A DNA stretch of 64,000 nucleotides from Hyalella azteca (taxonomy: Eukaryota > Arthropoda > Malacostraca > Amphipoda > Hyalellidae), in NCBI RefSeq assembly GCF_000764305.2, contig NW_025946815.1, positions 49,028 to 113,027 on the forward strand, written 5' to 3'. The notes beneath the pieces are model-generated. The model saw nothing but the letters and a program-made list of their open reading frames with translations, was not told the DNA's origin and made no database searches. Positions 48,561 to 60,454 of this stretch are shown in pieces. Both the position numbers and the translations under genes were made by a program. The stretch's first letter is position 1, and every line of letters starts with the position of its first letter.

Positions 48561-49209
48561 GGATTTTTTTATCTCTGATGAAACTGATATAAATAAAAAA
48601 TCTCGCTACATTACGAACTTTTTTACCATCGCTAGTAAATGCAATGCGTCTTATAATTTTTGACGGAACTTTGTCTCTTTATCTATTGCACCGAAACATT
48701 GATAATTACATACGATATGACGTACGAATTAAAGCGCATCAAGCCAGACGTGAGCATTTGGTCTGACGTTGAATTTTTAGCTATGATTTTCGGCCCAGAA
48801 TATTACCAGAATTGATGCGACCTGGAAAAATTCGTTTATGACATTTCTTTTTCATCGCATTCGAGCCTTCCAGGCTGATGTTTTGTGAAGAGTTAATAAC
48901 TCGTATGTTGAAAGTTCGGCAATAATAACCTACATCGTAAAGGCGTGTAGAGAGAGTTGTTAATCGTAGGCATTACCGAATGAAACGCACCAAAAAAGTT
49001 ACTCTGACATTCGTCGCTGGACATGTTGCATTAGAATATTTCTAATCCCGACAGTAAATGATGGCTGACTATTTTCATTGAATAAGTTGTTCAAAACCTT
49101 CATTGCTCATTTTTTTCAATTAAATGATGCAGCAGCGATAAATCGGACGAAATTGATAAATTCAAGAAGACGTCAGGCCTTTTCCGCCTGATATTCATTC
49201 GTAACTTTC

Positions 49210-49760
49210 ATTCACATGACATCTGAAGGAGAATCATTGGACTGAAATTCATCTGATTGTGATAACTTAAAATAAAAAAATGAATTAAATTACAAATTAC
49301 GTTAAAATTCATTAAAATAAAATTCGATTTTGAATCCTAACTGGCGGAGAAAGTTTAAACGAGTGAAAATATGACGCTTACCATTCAAGAATAATTAAAT
49401 GGGGTATATAAAATAAATGCTCCTTGCTGGTTTTTTGGCTATAAACGTCAGGCAGGCTTGTCAGCTACGAACTGCTGGAAGCTATATGACAACAGACAGG
49501 CTCGTCAGGCTCAAATGAGATCTGAAGGTGAATTATTGGACTGACTGAAATTTAGACGAAAATATTTGCCAAACAATCTATGCTCATTTGACGATGATAA
49601 GCCATTCATAACTTCTTTCGTTTCCCTATTTACACGAATAACATTCTATTTTAATCCTAACTGGCAAAGAAATTTTGGACGAGTGAAAATATGACGCTCA
49701 CTGTTCAGGAATATTTAGAAGGGGTATATTAATGCTCCTTGCTCTCTTTCTGACTATAAA
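49210..49760 (+). repeat. Internal direct duplication in block D-rep copy 3
   Basis: 49210-49460 and 49520-49760 share ATTGGACTGA, TTTTAATCCTAACTGGC or TTTTGAATCCTAACTGGC, GAGTGAAAATATGACGCT and AATGCTCCTTGCT. They lie on either side of the first minisatellite units, so the array and its left flank were copied together. Confidence 0.65.
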
Positions 49761-50154
49761 TTCTTATCTAAGGTACAAACATTTCGTGAGCAAGCAATAC
49801 TACTATGTTCTAAAAATGAAAGATATCACTTACGTATAACTTCCAGGTTCTATTAGAATACAAGCAATCCATTCAGATATCCTAAAAAATTATCATGAAC
49901 TTTTTGACATTACACTTATTTAAATTTAGTTGCACCATTGTGCACCATTGGTTAGAACCAGCGAGGAACTAACAAATCACGAAAAAGTTTAATCACCGCG
50001 ATGAAGGAGTGATTTCAACTAACCCTATATTCCAAACAGTTACTAGGCCACAAAACTATAGGGAACTGAAATTTATCAATAAAAATGATAAAAAAATCTC
50101 ATGACTTTAACCCATTCCCGGAAAGTCGGCGTGATGAATGCCACACATCTGTGT

Positions 50155-50385
50155 TTTATTCGAACTGCTGGAAGCTATAAGACGACAGACAGGCTTGTCA
50201 GCGCCGAACTGCTGCAAGCTATAAGACGACAGACAGGCTTGTCAGCTACGAACTGCTGAAAGCTATAAGATGACAGACAGGCTCGTCAGCTACGAACTGC
50301 TGAAAGCTATAAGATGACAGACAGGCTCGTCAGCTACGAACTGCTGAAAGCTATAAGATGACAGACAGGCTTGTCAGCTGCTCAG
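50155..50385 (+). repeat. 44-bp minisatellite, about 5 units
   Basis: Same unit as in the other blocks, followed by GCTCAGTCGTTCAGCGCAGG as in block 2. One and a half further units lie at 49440-49510. Confidence 0.9.
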
Positions 50386-50824
50386 TCGTTCAGCGCAGGG
50401 CAAGGAGGAGCCATCGTACCAGCACGTCACCGTCAAATACTCCGTCTGAGACTTAGTGGATCAATAGCATACATAACTAATTGAGATTAAATGTAGTAGA
50501 ACTATGAGAAAATTGTTTTCCATATTTATTGCCAACTTTTGATGTAGCAATATTGTACTTAACAGCGTTCCTAAACTGCGATGACTTCAGTGAGTGCAGA
50601 CAAGAAATTACGCTATGTAAATTAAAGGTCAGATTTTCCAATTCTTTCCTAATATAGTACGCGTACCGGCAAGTCAGTACGTTCTTGTTCTTATTTAAAG
50701 TATCTTTTTTGACAATATAACTGTTATTAAGATGGGAAATTGAAATCGAATTTAAATTTAAAAACTTTTCAATTCTGCTTCAGCTTCAAAACCTAATCCT
50801 ATTTTCTTGTTATTGGATCTTTTT

Positions 50825-51471
50825 ACAACACTTCTCTTTAACTTCACTTCTTGTTGTTTGTTTGTTTGTCTGTCTGTCTGCTGCAAATCTTATAATCTAT
50901 ATTAATTTAACACACTTCTACCTGTCCAATCGATCTGAAATTTGTCACACTTGCATAAAGTTGGAGACAATGCATGAATCAATTGACAGAATAAAAGATT
51001 TTGAAAATTAAAAAAGTTTAATATTAAAAAAATTTAAATAATTTTGTCAGCTACAAATCTTACTATCGATATTTGACACACTTATACCTGTCCAATCGAT
51101 TTGAAATTTTGCACACTTGCGTAAAGTTGGATGACAGAATAATCAATGAATCAATTGACAGAATAAATAATTTTATAAGTTAAATTTTTTTCTTGATTAG
51201 AAAAAATTTAAAAATAATTTCGTCTGCTACAAATCTTATAATCCATATATGACACAATTTGACCTGTCCAATTGATCTGAAATTTTGCACAATTGCATAA
51301 AGTAAGAGACAATGCATGAATCAATTGACACAATAAATAATTTTGATAATTTACAAAATTTTTATATCTTAAAAATTTTTCAAAGACAATTTTTTTAATA
51401 TTTGAAAATAAAATTAGAAATTCTTTGTACATGTGTAACATCGAAGACACTGGATTGTTCAGAAGTGTTGT
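50825..51471. mobile_element. MITE with ACAACACTTCT ends, copy d
   Basis: Ends are ACAACACTTCT and AGAAGTGTTGT. It holds three internal tandem units of about 175 bp (ACAAATCTTAT-type landmark near 50884, 51053 and 51230), the longest version in the window. Confidence 0.75.
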
Positions 51472-51479
51472 CTTTAAAA

Positions 51480-52040
51480 AATAATTTTTAAACGCATATT
51501 ATTTCGTCCTTTAATGTCGTTTCAGTTACTAAAACTTGGCTCGTTTCTAACCCAGCTCAATTGTAAGGTTATCGCTGTTAATTTATATTTTTACGATAAT
51601 AATTTTGAGGGTAACATATTATTGTGAGGTTGACATTATTAGCACCAGCACAGTTGAAGTAATTTAACTAAATCTCATAAAAAATTATCCGTGGAACCTA
51701 ACTGTAATCGTAAATTTATATGTAATTAATAGACTGTATAAGAATTTGATATACAAATTCGAATAATACAAAAAGATCATTGAAAACTATCGCATTGATA
51801 TTTAACACAAACTCTTTCGTACAAATAACTTATTACAAAAACTAATTCAAAATTTTAAATGTTCTACCTTCTATTGAATTAGCAAAAAATAACAAAACCG
51901 TCAAATTAAGTTTCTATGAATGCGTACCATTTCTTTAGATAAACAAAGCTACAGATAAAGTATATATATTTTTGAGATCTCAATAAAAATTAAAAAACGA
52001 AAGTATAAGTGCGATGAAAAAATATAAGTGATATAAAAAA
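51480..52040. other. AT-rich interval with nothing recognised
   Basis: No gene or second copy was found; it ends at a short direct repeat of AAAAATATAAGTG-type sequence (about 52015-52050). Confidence 0.4.
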
Positions 52041-53529
52041 TATAAGTGCTACGAACGTTTGTCTTATAAATTACTGGTTGGATCTATGACTGCTCCGAAT
52101 GGTTGAAATGAAAATACACTTTTAATTTATTCAGTGTCTTTAAAATGAGAAAATGAATCACTATCTCTTCATTCAGTCGTTGAGGTCTCTTTTTTCGGAA
52201 AACGTCGTCACAACTAAATTTCATTCAGAATGAAACTATGTACAGATAAATAGGCATGTTGACGTTTGATGTCAGATGATCATGATTTATTATATATAGA
52301 TAGTACTCATTATTGTGATGATTATTTTTAAAGAAAGACATGAATTAATCAAAGTAGGTAATAATGAAATTGGGGATCGTAAATCGAAAAGTTTTTAGGT
52401 CATCGAGCGAAGCTGTATTGTTTTTGGCAGAAAAGCAAGGCAACTACGTAAAAACGCAGATATAACAAAGAAGAATATCGCTTAGGGGAATGCGATGAGA
52501 TCATGGAAGCGAAATTATTAATGACAGCCTCAGAAAAACATTGTAATATTCAGATCATGTTAATCAACAATATAACAAGGAATTGGAATGAGTACACTAA
52601 ATGGCGAGGATATACAAGGCGGCGAGGATGATAAAAGATACGCATGTATAAATGATTTTAGCACATTAATTTTAATCCCTTATAACTCAATCCAGGGAGC
52701 TTTAAATTAAGCCTAAAGGCTTCAATACTGTATATATTGCATGTGCACATAATGAAATGACAATGAAAATTTCCGTTAAAAAGCAAAAGAACTAGATTGA
52801 TCTAGCGTCTTATGACTGAATGGATATTTAAGTGAGATTAAATCAATTTTTAGTAGAAATACTAAAAATTAGTAGAAATACTAAAAATTGTAATTTGAAA
52901 AATTTTCCAGCAACTTTTTTACCAAGAATGCATTTTAAGTTGCCTTCCCATGTTCAATCTGCGTCAGTTCCCAGCTGACTTCAAAACGATTAGCAAGTTT
53001 ATTCCTCTTGCAAACTTGGTAGTTAGAAGCTAAAAGACTTGAAAATTAATTGATAAGGATATCAATCAATCAATTTCTATCCTTATAAATTAAGGAGAAC
53101 CAAGTTATAAGGACATAATTCAATTGCTTTATATCCATATAAATTAAGGAGAATTAATTTATTTGGCTGTATATTAATTCTTCCTATAGAACTTCATGAG
53201 AGCGCAATGTTTGTTTTACGGCGCATGAAAACCAGCATGTGCTGCAAACGAAAAGCTTTGAAGACGCTATATGGAGGCTTCGAACATTTAAAGTAACATA
53301 GAAGTTCACTCGTAGTAATAAGCGTTAAAATATTGAATTAGTTATATTATAATTTTAAAATTATTTATTTGATAATAAATGATTTTATTTGCATAAGTGG
53401 CTCGTCTCATTAAAAAGGCATCAATAGGTTAGATTGAATAGAATTGCAGCGTCTCCTGGATAAGCACGTCTCCCTACTTTACGCAACTCGAGCCGTAATC
53501 TCGATTATGATCGTAATAATTGCAGTCAG

Positions 53530-53780
53530 GGGCCGTATTATCAAAACTTCGTAAGTACGCAAAATCCACTTACGAGTGGCGTTGCTATGACAACGTAATA
53601 CTAGCGGTGGTATTATAAAAACATTTGCGCGAGAAAAATGGGCGCGGGAAAAAAATTTAGGCTTTTAGCTAAGACTTGCGTACGAAAGTTTTGACAATGC
53701 CAAAATTAGGGTGTATTTACGTACCACAGAACTTTTTTGTCGTAAGTACAAAAAGTTACGAAGCTTTGATAATCAGGCCC
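53530..53780. mobile_element. 251-bp MITE with GGGCC ends and CAG target duplication
   Basis: Left GGGCCGTATTATCAAAACTT and right (complement GGGCCTGATTATCAAAGCTT) are matching inverted ends. CAG flanks both sides (53527-53529 and 53781-53783). Blocks 1 and 2 show the empty site (GTCAGGACTCTTCTTGCTC at about 28101). One end of a relative is at 11105. Confidence 0.8.
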
Positions 53781-54165
53781 CAGAACTCTTCTTGCTCATG
53801 AAGTTAGATCTCGGAAGGCTCAGCCAGAGCTAACTTTTGATGTAACATTCTGTACATCGAGGCTGCTCACTGAATATACATGGAAATTAACCTACGTCAA
53901 CTATCTTCCAATAATTCAATGTTAAGAATTTAGATAAGTCGCGCCACTGACCACATCCTGTTTCCAAGATTTACATGAACAGAAAACCCGGCGATGAGAT
54001 GAGATAACTTTTCCGCTGTCTCGAGGAGTTTTTACCGATTTAATTTGCATTTTGTCTGATAAATGCATTACAGTTACTCGGTTGAACTTGCCAAAATTAA
54101 TGATAGTTATTCAAATTCTAATGTCGATTAACCTCCCATCGTTTCAGATAAAGTCTTCGTTGATA

Positions 54166-56556
54166 ATGGAAATTGTGAGCATAATGATCATTAAACTGCT
54201 AGTGTTCATCTTGCTTGTCGTGGTGAAGGAAACTCTGGGCAGTTCGAGTGAGTACATTTCGGTCCCTGTGGCGGTGGAAGAACTTCTCGCAATTGGTGTG
54301 GCATCGAAGAACTACTCTGGCATGAGTGCCATCCGCTGTGCCAGCCGGGCTGCACAGAGTGGCATCCCCTACCCAACTATGTGCGTGCACAGCACCAGCG
54401 GGCAGTGCCTGCTGCTGAACTCCACGTATCCGGCCTTTTTCAACCGAACTTATTCGGGTTCCAGCGACTACAAATGCTACGTCCGGAAAAATTATTATCA
54501 TGCAGGAGGTGTAGGTAAGTTAAACAGAACCACAACGCTAGCCTATCTATTTCATTTACCTGTAACCGTTTTTACGTGCAATGGAGGGTATTTTACCAGT
54601 CTAATGTTTGCATGTGATCTACAGGATTTAGGTCACTTTTTCATTTATTTATTTCAAAAATCCCTTCGGTGGTGGCCAGTACCACTTCAAAATGCTAACC
54701 GTCACTATTTACCGCGCTATTAACGTCGTATGTAGGTGCTACTAGCTATGGAAGGACCCAGTAACCCCTCACAAGAGACCAGCAGCATGAAAATTACAGC
54801 GTTTAGCATTTAAAATTTCTAATGGCCGTCGCTACTGTCCTCGTTTACGCGCACCTTTACTCCGGTAATAATAAGGCAACTAAAGTGTGTGAATTAAAAT
54901 GAAAACTTTTTAGTGTATATTGAACGCCAATTAATCTTTCGTTATGAAAAAAATTAACTAGGAAATTGTGAGGAAAAAATTGAAATTTTTTGAAAAAAAA
55001 ATATAAACGAATATTTTTCAAATACTATTTTCCTTGAGATTTGAGAATTCCACGAAGATATATCCCAAAATTCGACAAAACCAAATCCAAATAAAATCCA
55101 AACTGGATCCTACCTAAGATAAAACTAGGTCCTATACCTAAGGTTAAACTAGGTCCTACCTAAGATAAAACTAGGTGCTACCTAAAAAATTCTAGGTCCT
55201 ACCTAAGTAAGGATATGCATCGGAAAAGCAATCTCAATATTTGCCTAAAAAAGTAATATTTCTGACACGATGAAAAGGTAAGATAACTCCTAGTGCGACG
55301 TATTTAATAATATGCTAGTCTTCTGTTGCTTCACTCAACATATCAGCCCAAAACCGGACCAATTGATTATCTTCGATACATATCTACAAATATTAACCCA
55401 TAGTTGTTGAAGACGATTATCTTTGGTATCCTCACCACCAGCTCCATCTTTCTGACGCTGGTTGTGCCACAACTTCCTAAATGCTTGTAAAACAATATTT
55501 GGCATTCACATATGATGGTCAAGATAAAAAAATATCGGGTAAATTATTGACAGTGACAGTGTAATTTTAAATATTTACCTCAAATGCGTACGACTCAATG
55601 CATTTGTTTAATTAAAATTTATTTCGATGAGCGACTTAATAATATAACTCCAAATTAAAATTCCTTAGCGTTTCGTTCCGTTATAGCGTGAGTAATTTAA
55701 CCAGAGGATTTCAATTGCATCAGAAGCCCAATTCAGTTAATTCATTTGGTGAGAAAATGCAGAGATACACTGTAGTCAAGAACATTCAATAGCATAAAAA
55801 TATTCGATTGCTCGACTTAGTTCACAATGCTCAACCATTACCACTATGCATAGATAAATATTGCTCCGCAGCAAGCTGGTGATGACTAATCTTGCCAGTC
55901 CAACCCCCAGCCCCACCCTGCCCGGCCACCTTCGACTGGGTTGAGGACGTCGGTTGTGTGGTTGTGGTCCAGTCCGAAGTGACGTACGACGTCGCCCAGA
56001 CCTCGTGCCCTGGAGGCTCCCAGCTCGTCTCTCTCTACGCTGACAACTTCCTGCAGTTCGCCGAATACGTCACGTCACAACTGCCAAGTATGATGTTATG
56101 TATTTTTCAGTTTTTTAAATATAATTAGTAAACGTGTAAGAATGCATATTAGGCTCAATTCGAAATTTTTTAATTAAATATGTGTCTACTCGCATGTCAG
56201 ACTTTCTTGCCCGTGGCATATGACTGGAGGCTTTATCGGGAAGCAAGGCCTTCAAATCGTAGCATTCGTTTCTGTGTGAGTTCAATTTCGAAACTCCTAA
56301 CCATCGTAACTGCTCGATATCTCTTCGTGTCAGTGGGCTTCTAGCCTTCTACCACGTGGGGGTTCACCGCGACAACCTCGTGTGGACTTGGCGCACCGGC
56401 CAAGTCATGTCCGGCGTGCCTGGCACGGGAGTTTGGGGAAGTATTGACCCCGATGACAACACGGACTGTACGTTCCTCAAGATTTCTGCGTCGTCGTTGT
56501 TTTTTGGAGACATGTCATGTACAGTGTCTCTATTTTATGTGTGCGCACTACAGTGA
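54166..56556 (+). CDS. Gene D: secreted C-type-lectin-like protein, three coding exons
   Basis: Exons 54166-54514, 55911-56087 and 56345-56556 (349+177+212 bp) give 245 residues, phase 1 throughout. It starts at the upstream ATG (MEIVSIMIIKLLVF), as in gene A. The four-cysteine N-terminal domain and three sequons are kept; after the last cysteine it has diverged (KNYYHAGGVG). The CTLD lacks EPN and reads DPD. Exon 3 needs a different acceptor from genes A and C. An AATAAA at 56969-56974, about 410 bp after the stop, is a plausible polyadenylation signal. Probably secreted; altered or lost sugar specificity is inferred. Confidence 0.7.
55105..55207. repeat. Degenerate 21-24-bp tandem repeat in gene D intron 1
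   Basis: Four to five units of AACTAGGTCCTACCTAAGAT-type sequence with length changes. Confidence 0.8.
55911..56087 (+). CDS. Gene D exon 2: N-terminal half of the CTLD
   Basis: 177 bp, two codons shorter at the 3' end than in A and C. It codes PPCPATFDWVEDVGCVVVVQ and SCPGGSQLVSLYADNFLQF, ending ...SQLP before donor A|GTATGA. The acceptor is AACCCCCAG. Confidence 0.75.
56345..56556 (+). CDS. Gene D exon 3: C-terminal half of the CTLD
   Basis: The acceptor aligned with the other genes (TGTCAG, ending 56333) would put TAG in frame within four codons. Using CTTCTAG (ending 56344) keeps phase 1 and gives YHVGVHRDNLVWTW, VWGSIDPDDNTDC, GDMSC and FYVCALQ. The exon is five codons shorter at its start than in genes A and C. 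No other lesion is visible. Confidence 0.7.
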
Positions 56557-56968
56557 TGGCAGACGCAGCAGTTAAGAACTGCCAGTCAAATTGTCCAAGA
56601 ATTGGCGTTAACGGATTGTGGCAGTGGCTGATTCGACGATTAAGTTCTAGCAGTTTCAATAATGCGTCAAGGGCAGGTACAATAACGTAGTGAAATTAGG
56701 TACAAAAGTGCAGTAATATCGACTGAACCATGACTGCAGAGACAGCTTCTGCGGTACTTCAGTAAGTTCATGCCATGTTTCCTGCGGATGAAAATTTGTT
56801 TTTTAATGATGATAAACTCTGATCAGATCAATAACGCAATGATCCATTTATGGGTACACATCATCCATCACTGCAAGTTAGTCCGTAATTGGAGATTTAC
56901 CAAAGCTCGGCCTGAATGTATATTGATTTGCTGTACGTTTTCAGATGTAATGTATTTCAACCACATCA

Positions 56969-56974
56969 AATAAA
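56969..56974 (+). promoter_or_regulatory. Candidate polyadenylation signal of gene D
   Basis: AATAAA about 410 bp after the stop. A second candidate lies near 57973. Confidence 0.4.
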
Positions 56975-57250
56975 GTCATGACACTTCGCATCCAGATTTT
57001 TAGAATAATATACAGTGTTTGTTATGATTTTTGGTTCAGTGTAGGTTTTTCGAGCAGCTCGCTTTTATTCGTGCACATTTCTTGGTACAACACTGATTTC
57101 CTATTCGCATTTAATCTCTTGCGATTTAGCTGCTTGCTCCTATATATAAGACGTGGTATATTTCTGCGATGTCTATCGGTATCTTGACATGCCGGCACCA
57201 TAGGCTATAGTTACTGAGTTTCAACATTGCGGGGAGCGGACAGTCTTTTT

Positions 57251-57367
57251 AGCGCATTTTCTCATTTATGAAAAAATGCACTATTGTGCTCGCCATGTCC
57301 GTCTGTCCGTCCGTCTGTCTGTCCGTCTGTCCGTGACTTCATGTTTTCGTCGACGAGAAAATGCGCT
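57251..57367. mobile_element. 117-bp inverted-repeat element around a GTCC/GTCT microsatellite
   Basis: AGCGCATTTTCTC (57251-57263) and its perfect complement (57355-57367) enclose a run of GTCC/GTCT tetranucleotides (57297-57334). It looks like a very short MITE that carries its own microsatellite. Confidence 0.75.
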
Positions 57368-57369
57368 CT

Positions 57370-58140
57370 CTGTCACTCACTGCAGCGAGTACCGAGTTAT
57401 ATAATTTTTTTCTTTTTGATTCTATTGAATTAGTGAGATACTCCATCGCATTAGGATGTAGGTGCAGTGTAAAGCAACTCTCTGTGAATGTGGTCACCAT
57501 ATTTTGGTGCTGTTAAAGTATTGTGACATTCGCCGTATTAAAATTTGGCTACAGTTTTAGGTGTGTAATTTAGGTGCAGTGTACATGTGGCAGACGCTTA
57601 TGTACGTTGGTAAAATTGTGATAAAAATGGACTTAACAGGACTTGATTTTTTACTCACGTTAGTTAGGCATTTTCTTTGTTCTGTAGAAGTGCACAACTT
57701 TTGAGAGATTTGTTTATATTGGGCAAAAGGGTTCAAAACTCAACATGATAGATGAGCCTTCACTCATTTCTGTCTTCATATTCATGTGTCGCCTTGTTTA
57801 CTGTGCAATGGATTTAAACAGTCTAAACTGTTATTTGCATTTATACTGTATTGATATTATAGGCATCTGTGTTGTATATCTGGCCTGTATTTCTGTACTG
57901 TATACGTATCGTTAATATATGTTCTGGTATCTGTATGTGCACTCTATATCTGCACATGCTTGCATATTTAATGAATAAAGATAATATCAACATAAATACT
58001 CTAATCTAATCATTTTGCTTTCAAATTATTGGTGAATTTTCGATCCAAGGACTCATGTCCACGTCGTATGGTCCAAATCCGGCGTGTCGGACGCCGCTCG
58101 AGTTCTTCTCAATCCCAAGCATGCGGTGGTCCACAGCTAC
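57370..58140. other. Interval with no recognised gene
   Basis: AT-rich; a second AATAAA lies near 57973. Confidence 0.4.
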
Positions 58141-58306
58141 ACGTTAGATGTCATCAGAAAAAATGGATGGGTTAAATTACACGTTACATGTCATCAGAAA
58201 AAGTGGATGGGTTAAATTACACGTTACATGTCATCAGAAAAAGTGGATGGGTTAAATTACACGTTATATGACATCAGAAAAAGTGGATGGGTTAAATTAC
58301 ACGTTA
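58141..58306. repeat. 40-bp tandem repeat, about 4 units
   Basis: Units start at 58141, 58181, 58221 and 58261, each with ACGTTACATGTCATCAGAAA then AAGTGGATGGGTTAAATTAC, plus a partial fifth. The units are nearly identical, so the expansion is recent. Confidence 0.95.
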
Positions 58307-58725
58307 TGTACAGCGCGCAGTCATGTCGCATTTAGTCATGTCCCTTTTCTATACTTGAAATAATTTGAGGTCATCTAATTACTTTTCCCCGGCATGATTT
58401 TATACGCACCTCGTTTACATAACTTTAAACCACACGATGCTGCATCAAGGCATCACACGCCACTTGAGATAATTATACAGATTTTTATACGATATTCGGT
58501 TTCAAATTAAGTTAAGATGTATATCTTGGCTTAGCATGCGATGAGGTGGGAGCAGTCTAGCGGGTTTCGATTCATCTTCAGCGTGCATTCAGAACCCCAA
58601 ATTCTTTCGGTTGGAAGTTCGCGAAGAATATAGAGCATAGCACATAATGCATACACACTTTAAATGATACTCAAATTAAGGTCATATTTTTCATGCGCAA
58701 AGAATACACAATAAATAAATGTTAC

Positions 58726-59056
58726 TGTAGCGGGAGAACTACGCTCCATACACGACGTTACTGGGTCTCTGCCTATACGGACCCTAGCGTACGAGGATTA
58801 ATCAAAGTAGTTCAGCAAATCTTCAAAGGACACAAGGTATATTTACATTTCACGGACATTACAGACAATTAGACACAGATAATTACAGACATTACAAAGT
58901 GTTGTGGCTCCGGCAAAAGTCGGCTGCCTACTCTTAATCAGCTGCTGCTCGAGAACACTATCTATTCGTATTTTTCTCCTTAGTCTTTGTCAGAGAGGTG
59001 CGGCGGCTGAATAAAACTAACAGCGTTTTAAGTGCGGCCAAGGCTGGCCCGCTACA
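58726..59056 (+). mobile_element. Solo LTR (331 bp) with TTAC target duplication
   Basis: It starts TGTAGCGG and ends with the complement CCGCTACA, flanked by TTAC on both sides (58722-58725 and 59057-59060). An AATAAA lies near 59011, fitting a U3-R-U5 layout on the plus strand. No internal retrotransposon sequence is next to it, so recombination has left a single LTR. The 4-bp duplication fits Gypsy-type or Copia-type integrases. Confidence 0.8.
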
Positions 59057-59060
59057 TTAC

Positions 59061-59620
59061 GAAGCATTGTTTTATAGTACGTACAGTTTTTTGGTTACGC
59101 CGCCACAGCGCTGCGGCCGCCGTGAAGTGCATGTGCGCCAAGAAGCAACATTTGTTGGAAAGCCACAGTCGCCATTACGGAGCGACTCGTCGAGTCTACA
59201 TCTCTTTGTGATTTTAAACTGCCTCAACCCATTGGGCATCCCGCCCACTGGGAAGTGCGTTCGTTTCTCTGTGCTGAAAGCTTTGAACCAGTTGACATTC
59301 ATCACCAAATCAGTAATGTATGGTGGAAAAGTCACGAGTGATGCAGAAATTGGTTAGGATCTTTGAAGATGCTGCAAAAACATTCATGATGAGGAATGTT
59401 GTGGGAAACCTTCAGTTTTTCGTCCCAAATTTTCTGATTCAAAAAGTGGTCTGTAAAGTGAAAAAACATATGATTCACTATTTCGTCTATAGTTGATGTG
59501 AAAGCATCTATATTGGCGTCTATTTCTCTATGCATCTAATATATCTATCCAGATGCGAAAGCGTCTATTTAGGCAATCATATGAATTGTAATCCATGCGG
59601 TTATAGGAATTGAGAACAAA
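59061..59620. other. Unassigned stretch
   Basis: A GC-rich start (59090-59260) is followed by AT-rich sequence. The open frame starting at 58998 begins inside the LTR and is not supported. Confidence 0.4.
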
Positions 59621-59636
59621 GCCAATTTCCTCTCTG

Positions 59637-60105
59637 AGGTCCTGTAACAGGACAATCTTTTAGTTATGCACATTCACCACATGTTGCCAAATTTTTCCTG
59701 CCAATAGGATGATTAGGCCAATGATTTATAATCAATTTTTCGTTGCATTGCCTATAACTGCGCCGGAAACATTGCATTGAAGGTTTATTGAACTTTTTTA
59801 ATATTTTCTACATTTCATACCAATTTATTATTTTTTGAAGATAAAATTGCTCTGACGGAACGAAAGCCATTTTCTTCAACAAGGTCCTGTAACATGGCAG
59901 TCTTTTAGTTATACATGTTCACCGCATGTTGCCTACTTTTCCTGCCGACAGTACCATTGGGTCGATTAATTATTGTCAATTTTTCGTCACCTTGCCTATA
60001 ACTGCATCGGAAACATTGCATTGAAGGGTTAGTGAATTTTTTTATATTTTCTACATCTCAGTAGCAATTTATTAATTGAATTGCTCTGACGGAACGAAAC
60101 GATTT
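59637..60105. repeat. Tandem duplication of about 240 bp
   Basis: 59637-59870 and 59880-60105 share AGGTCCTGTAACA, TTGCCTATAACTGC, GGAAACATTGCATTGAAGG and TTGCTCTGACGGAACGAAA in the same order. No protein is recognised. Confidence 0.8.
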
Positions 60106-60454
60106 GCCGTGAAGTCCTCTGAAAATTGTGAATTCAGACACCGCTGACTTTCGATCCTCATCCGAAGAATTTTCTTGTTCTTATTTTATTTAAACTAGCT
60201 CGATAGAACAATTTCTAAGAAGGGAAAATTAAAAAAGAAAAGTTCACATTTTTATTACCCCCATAAGAGGCCACTGCAATCAAAGTCGGGGCTGACCACG
60301 TTGGAACAAATGTTTTATTCACACAATATTATTAGCAGGTAAATTTATTATTCATGGGTCATTGTTTCCAGCTGCCTCGACAAGTCATCTTCCACCAGGC
60401 CTATGACGTTCAAATAACGTTAGATATACGTACGCCTTTTCAACGTCATTTGAA

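Larger units (their letters stand above)
48600..54515 (+). repeat. Block D-rep, copy 3 (ends with gene D exon 1)
   Basis: It matches copies 1 and 2 in pieces: 48600-49510, 50155-50600, 52050-52560, 52800-53060, 53400-53530 and 53784-54515. It is the most diverged copy and has gained an internal duplication (49520-49760), a MITE (50825-51471), a GGGCC-ended MITE (53530-53780) and unrelated sequence (51480-52040, 53060-53390). Confidence 0.75.

Noticed and set aside
58998..59357. 119-codon open frame
   Set aside because: It begins inside the solo LTR and runs into unrelated flanking DNA.
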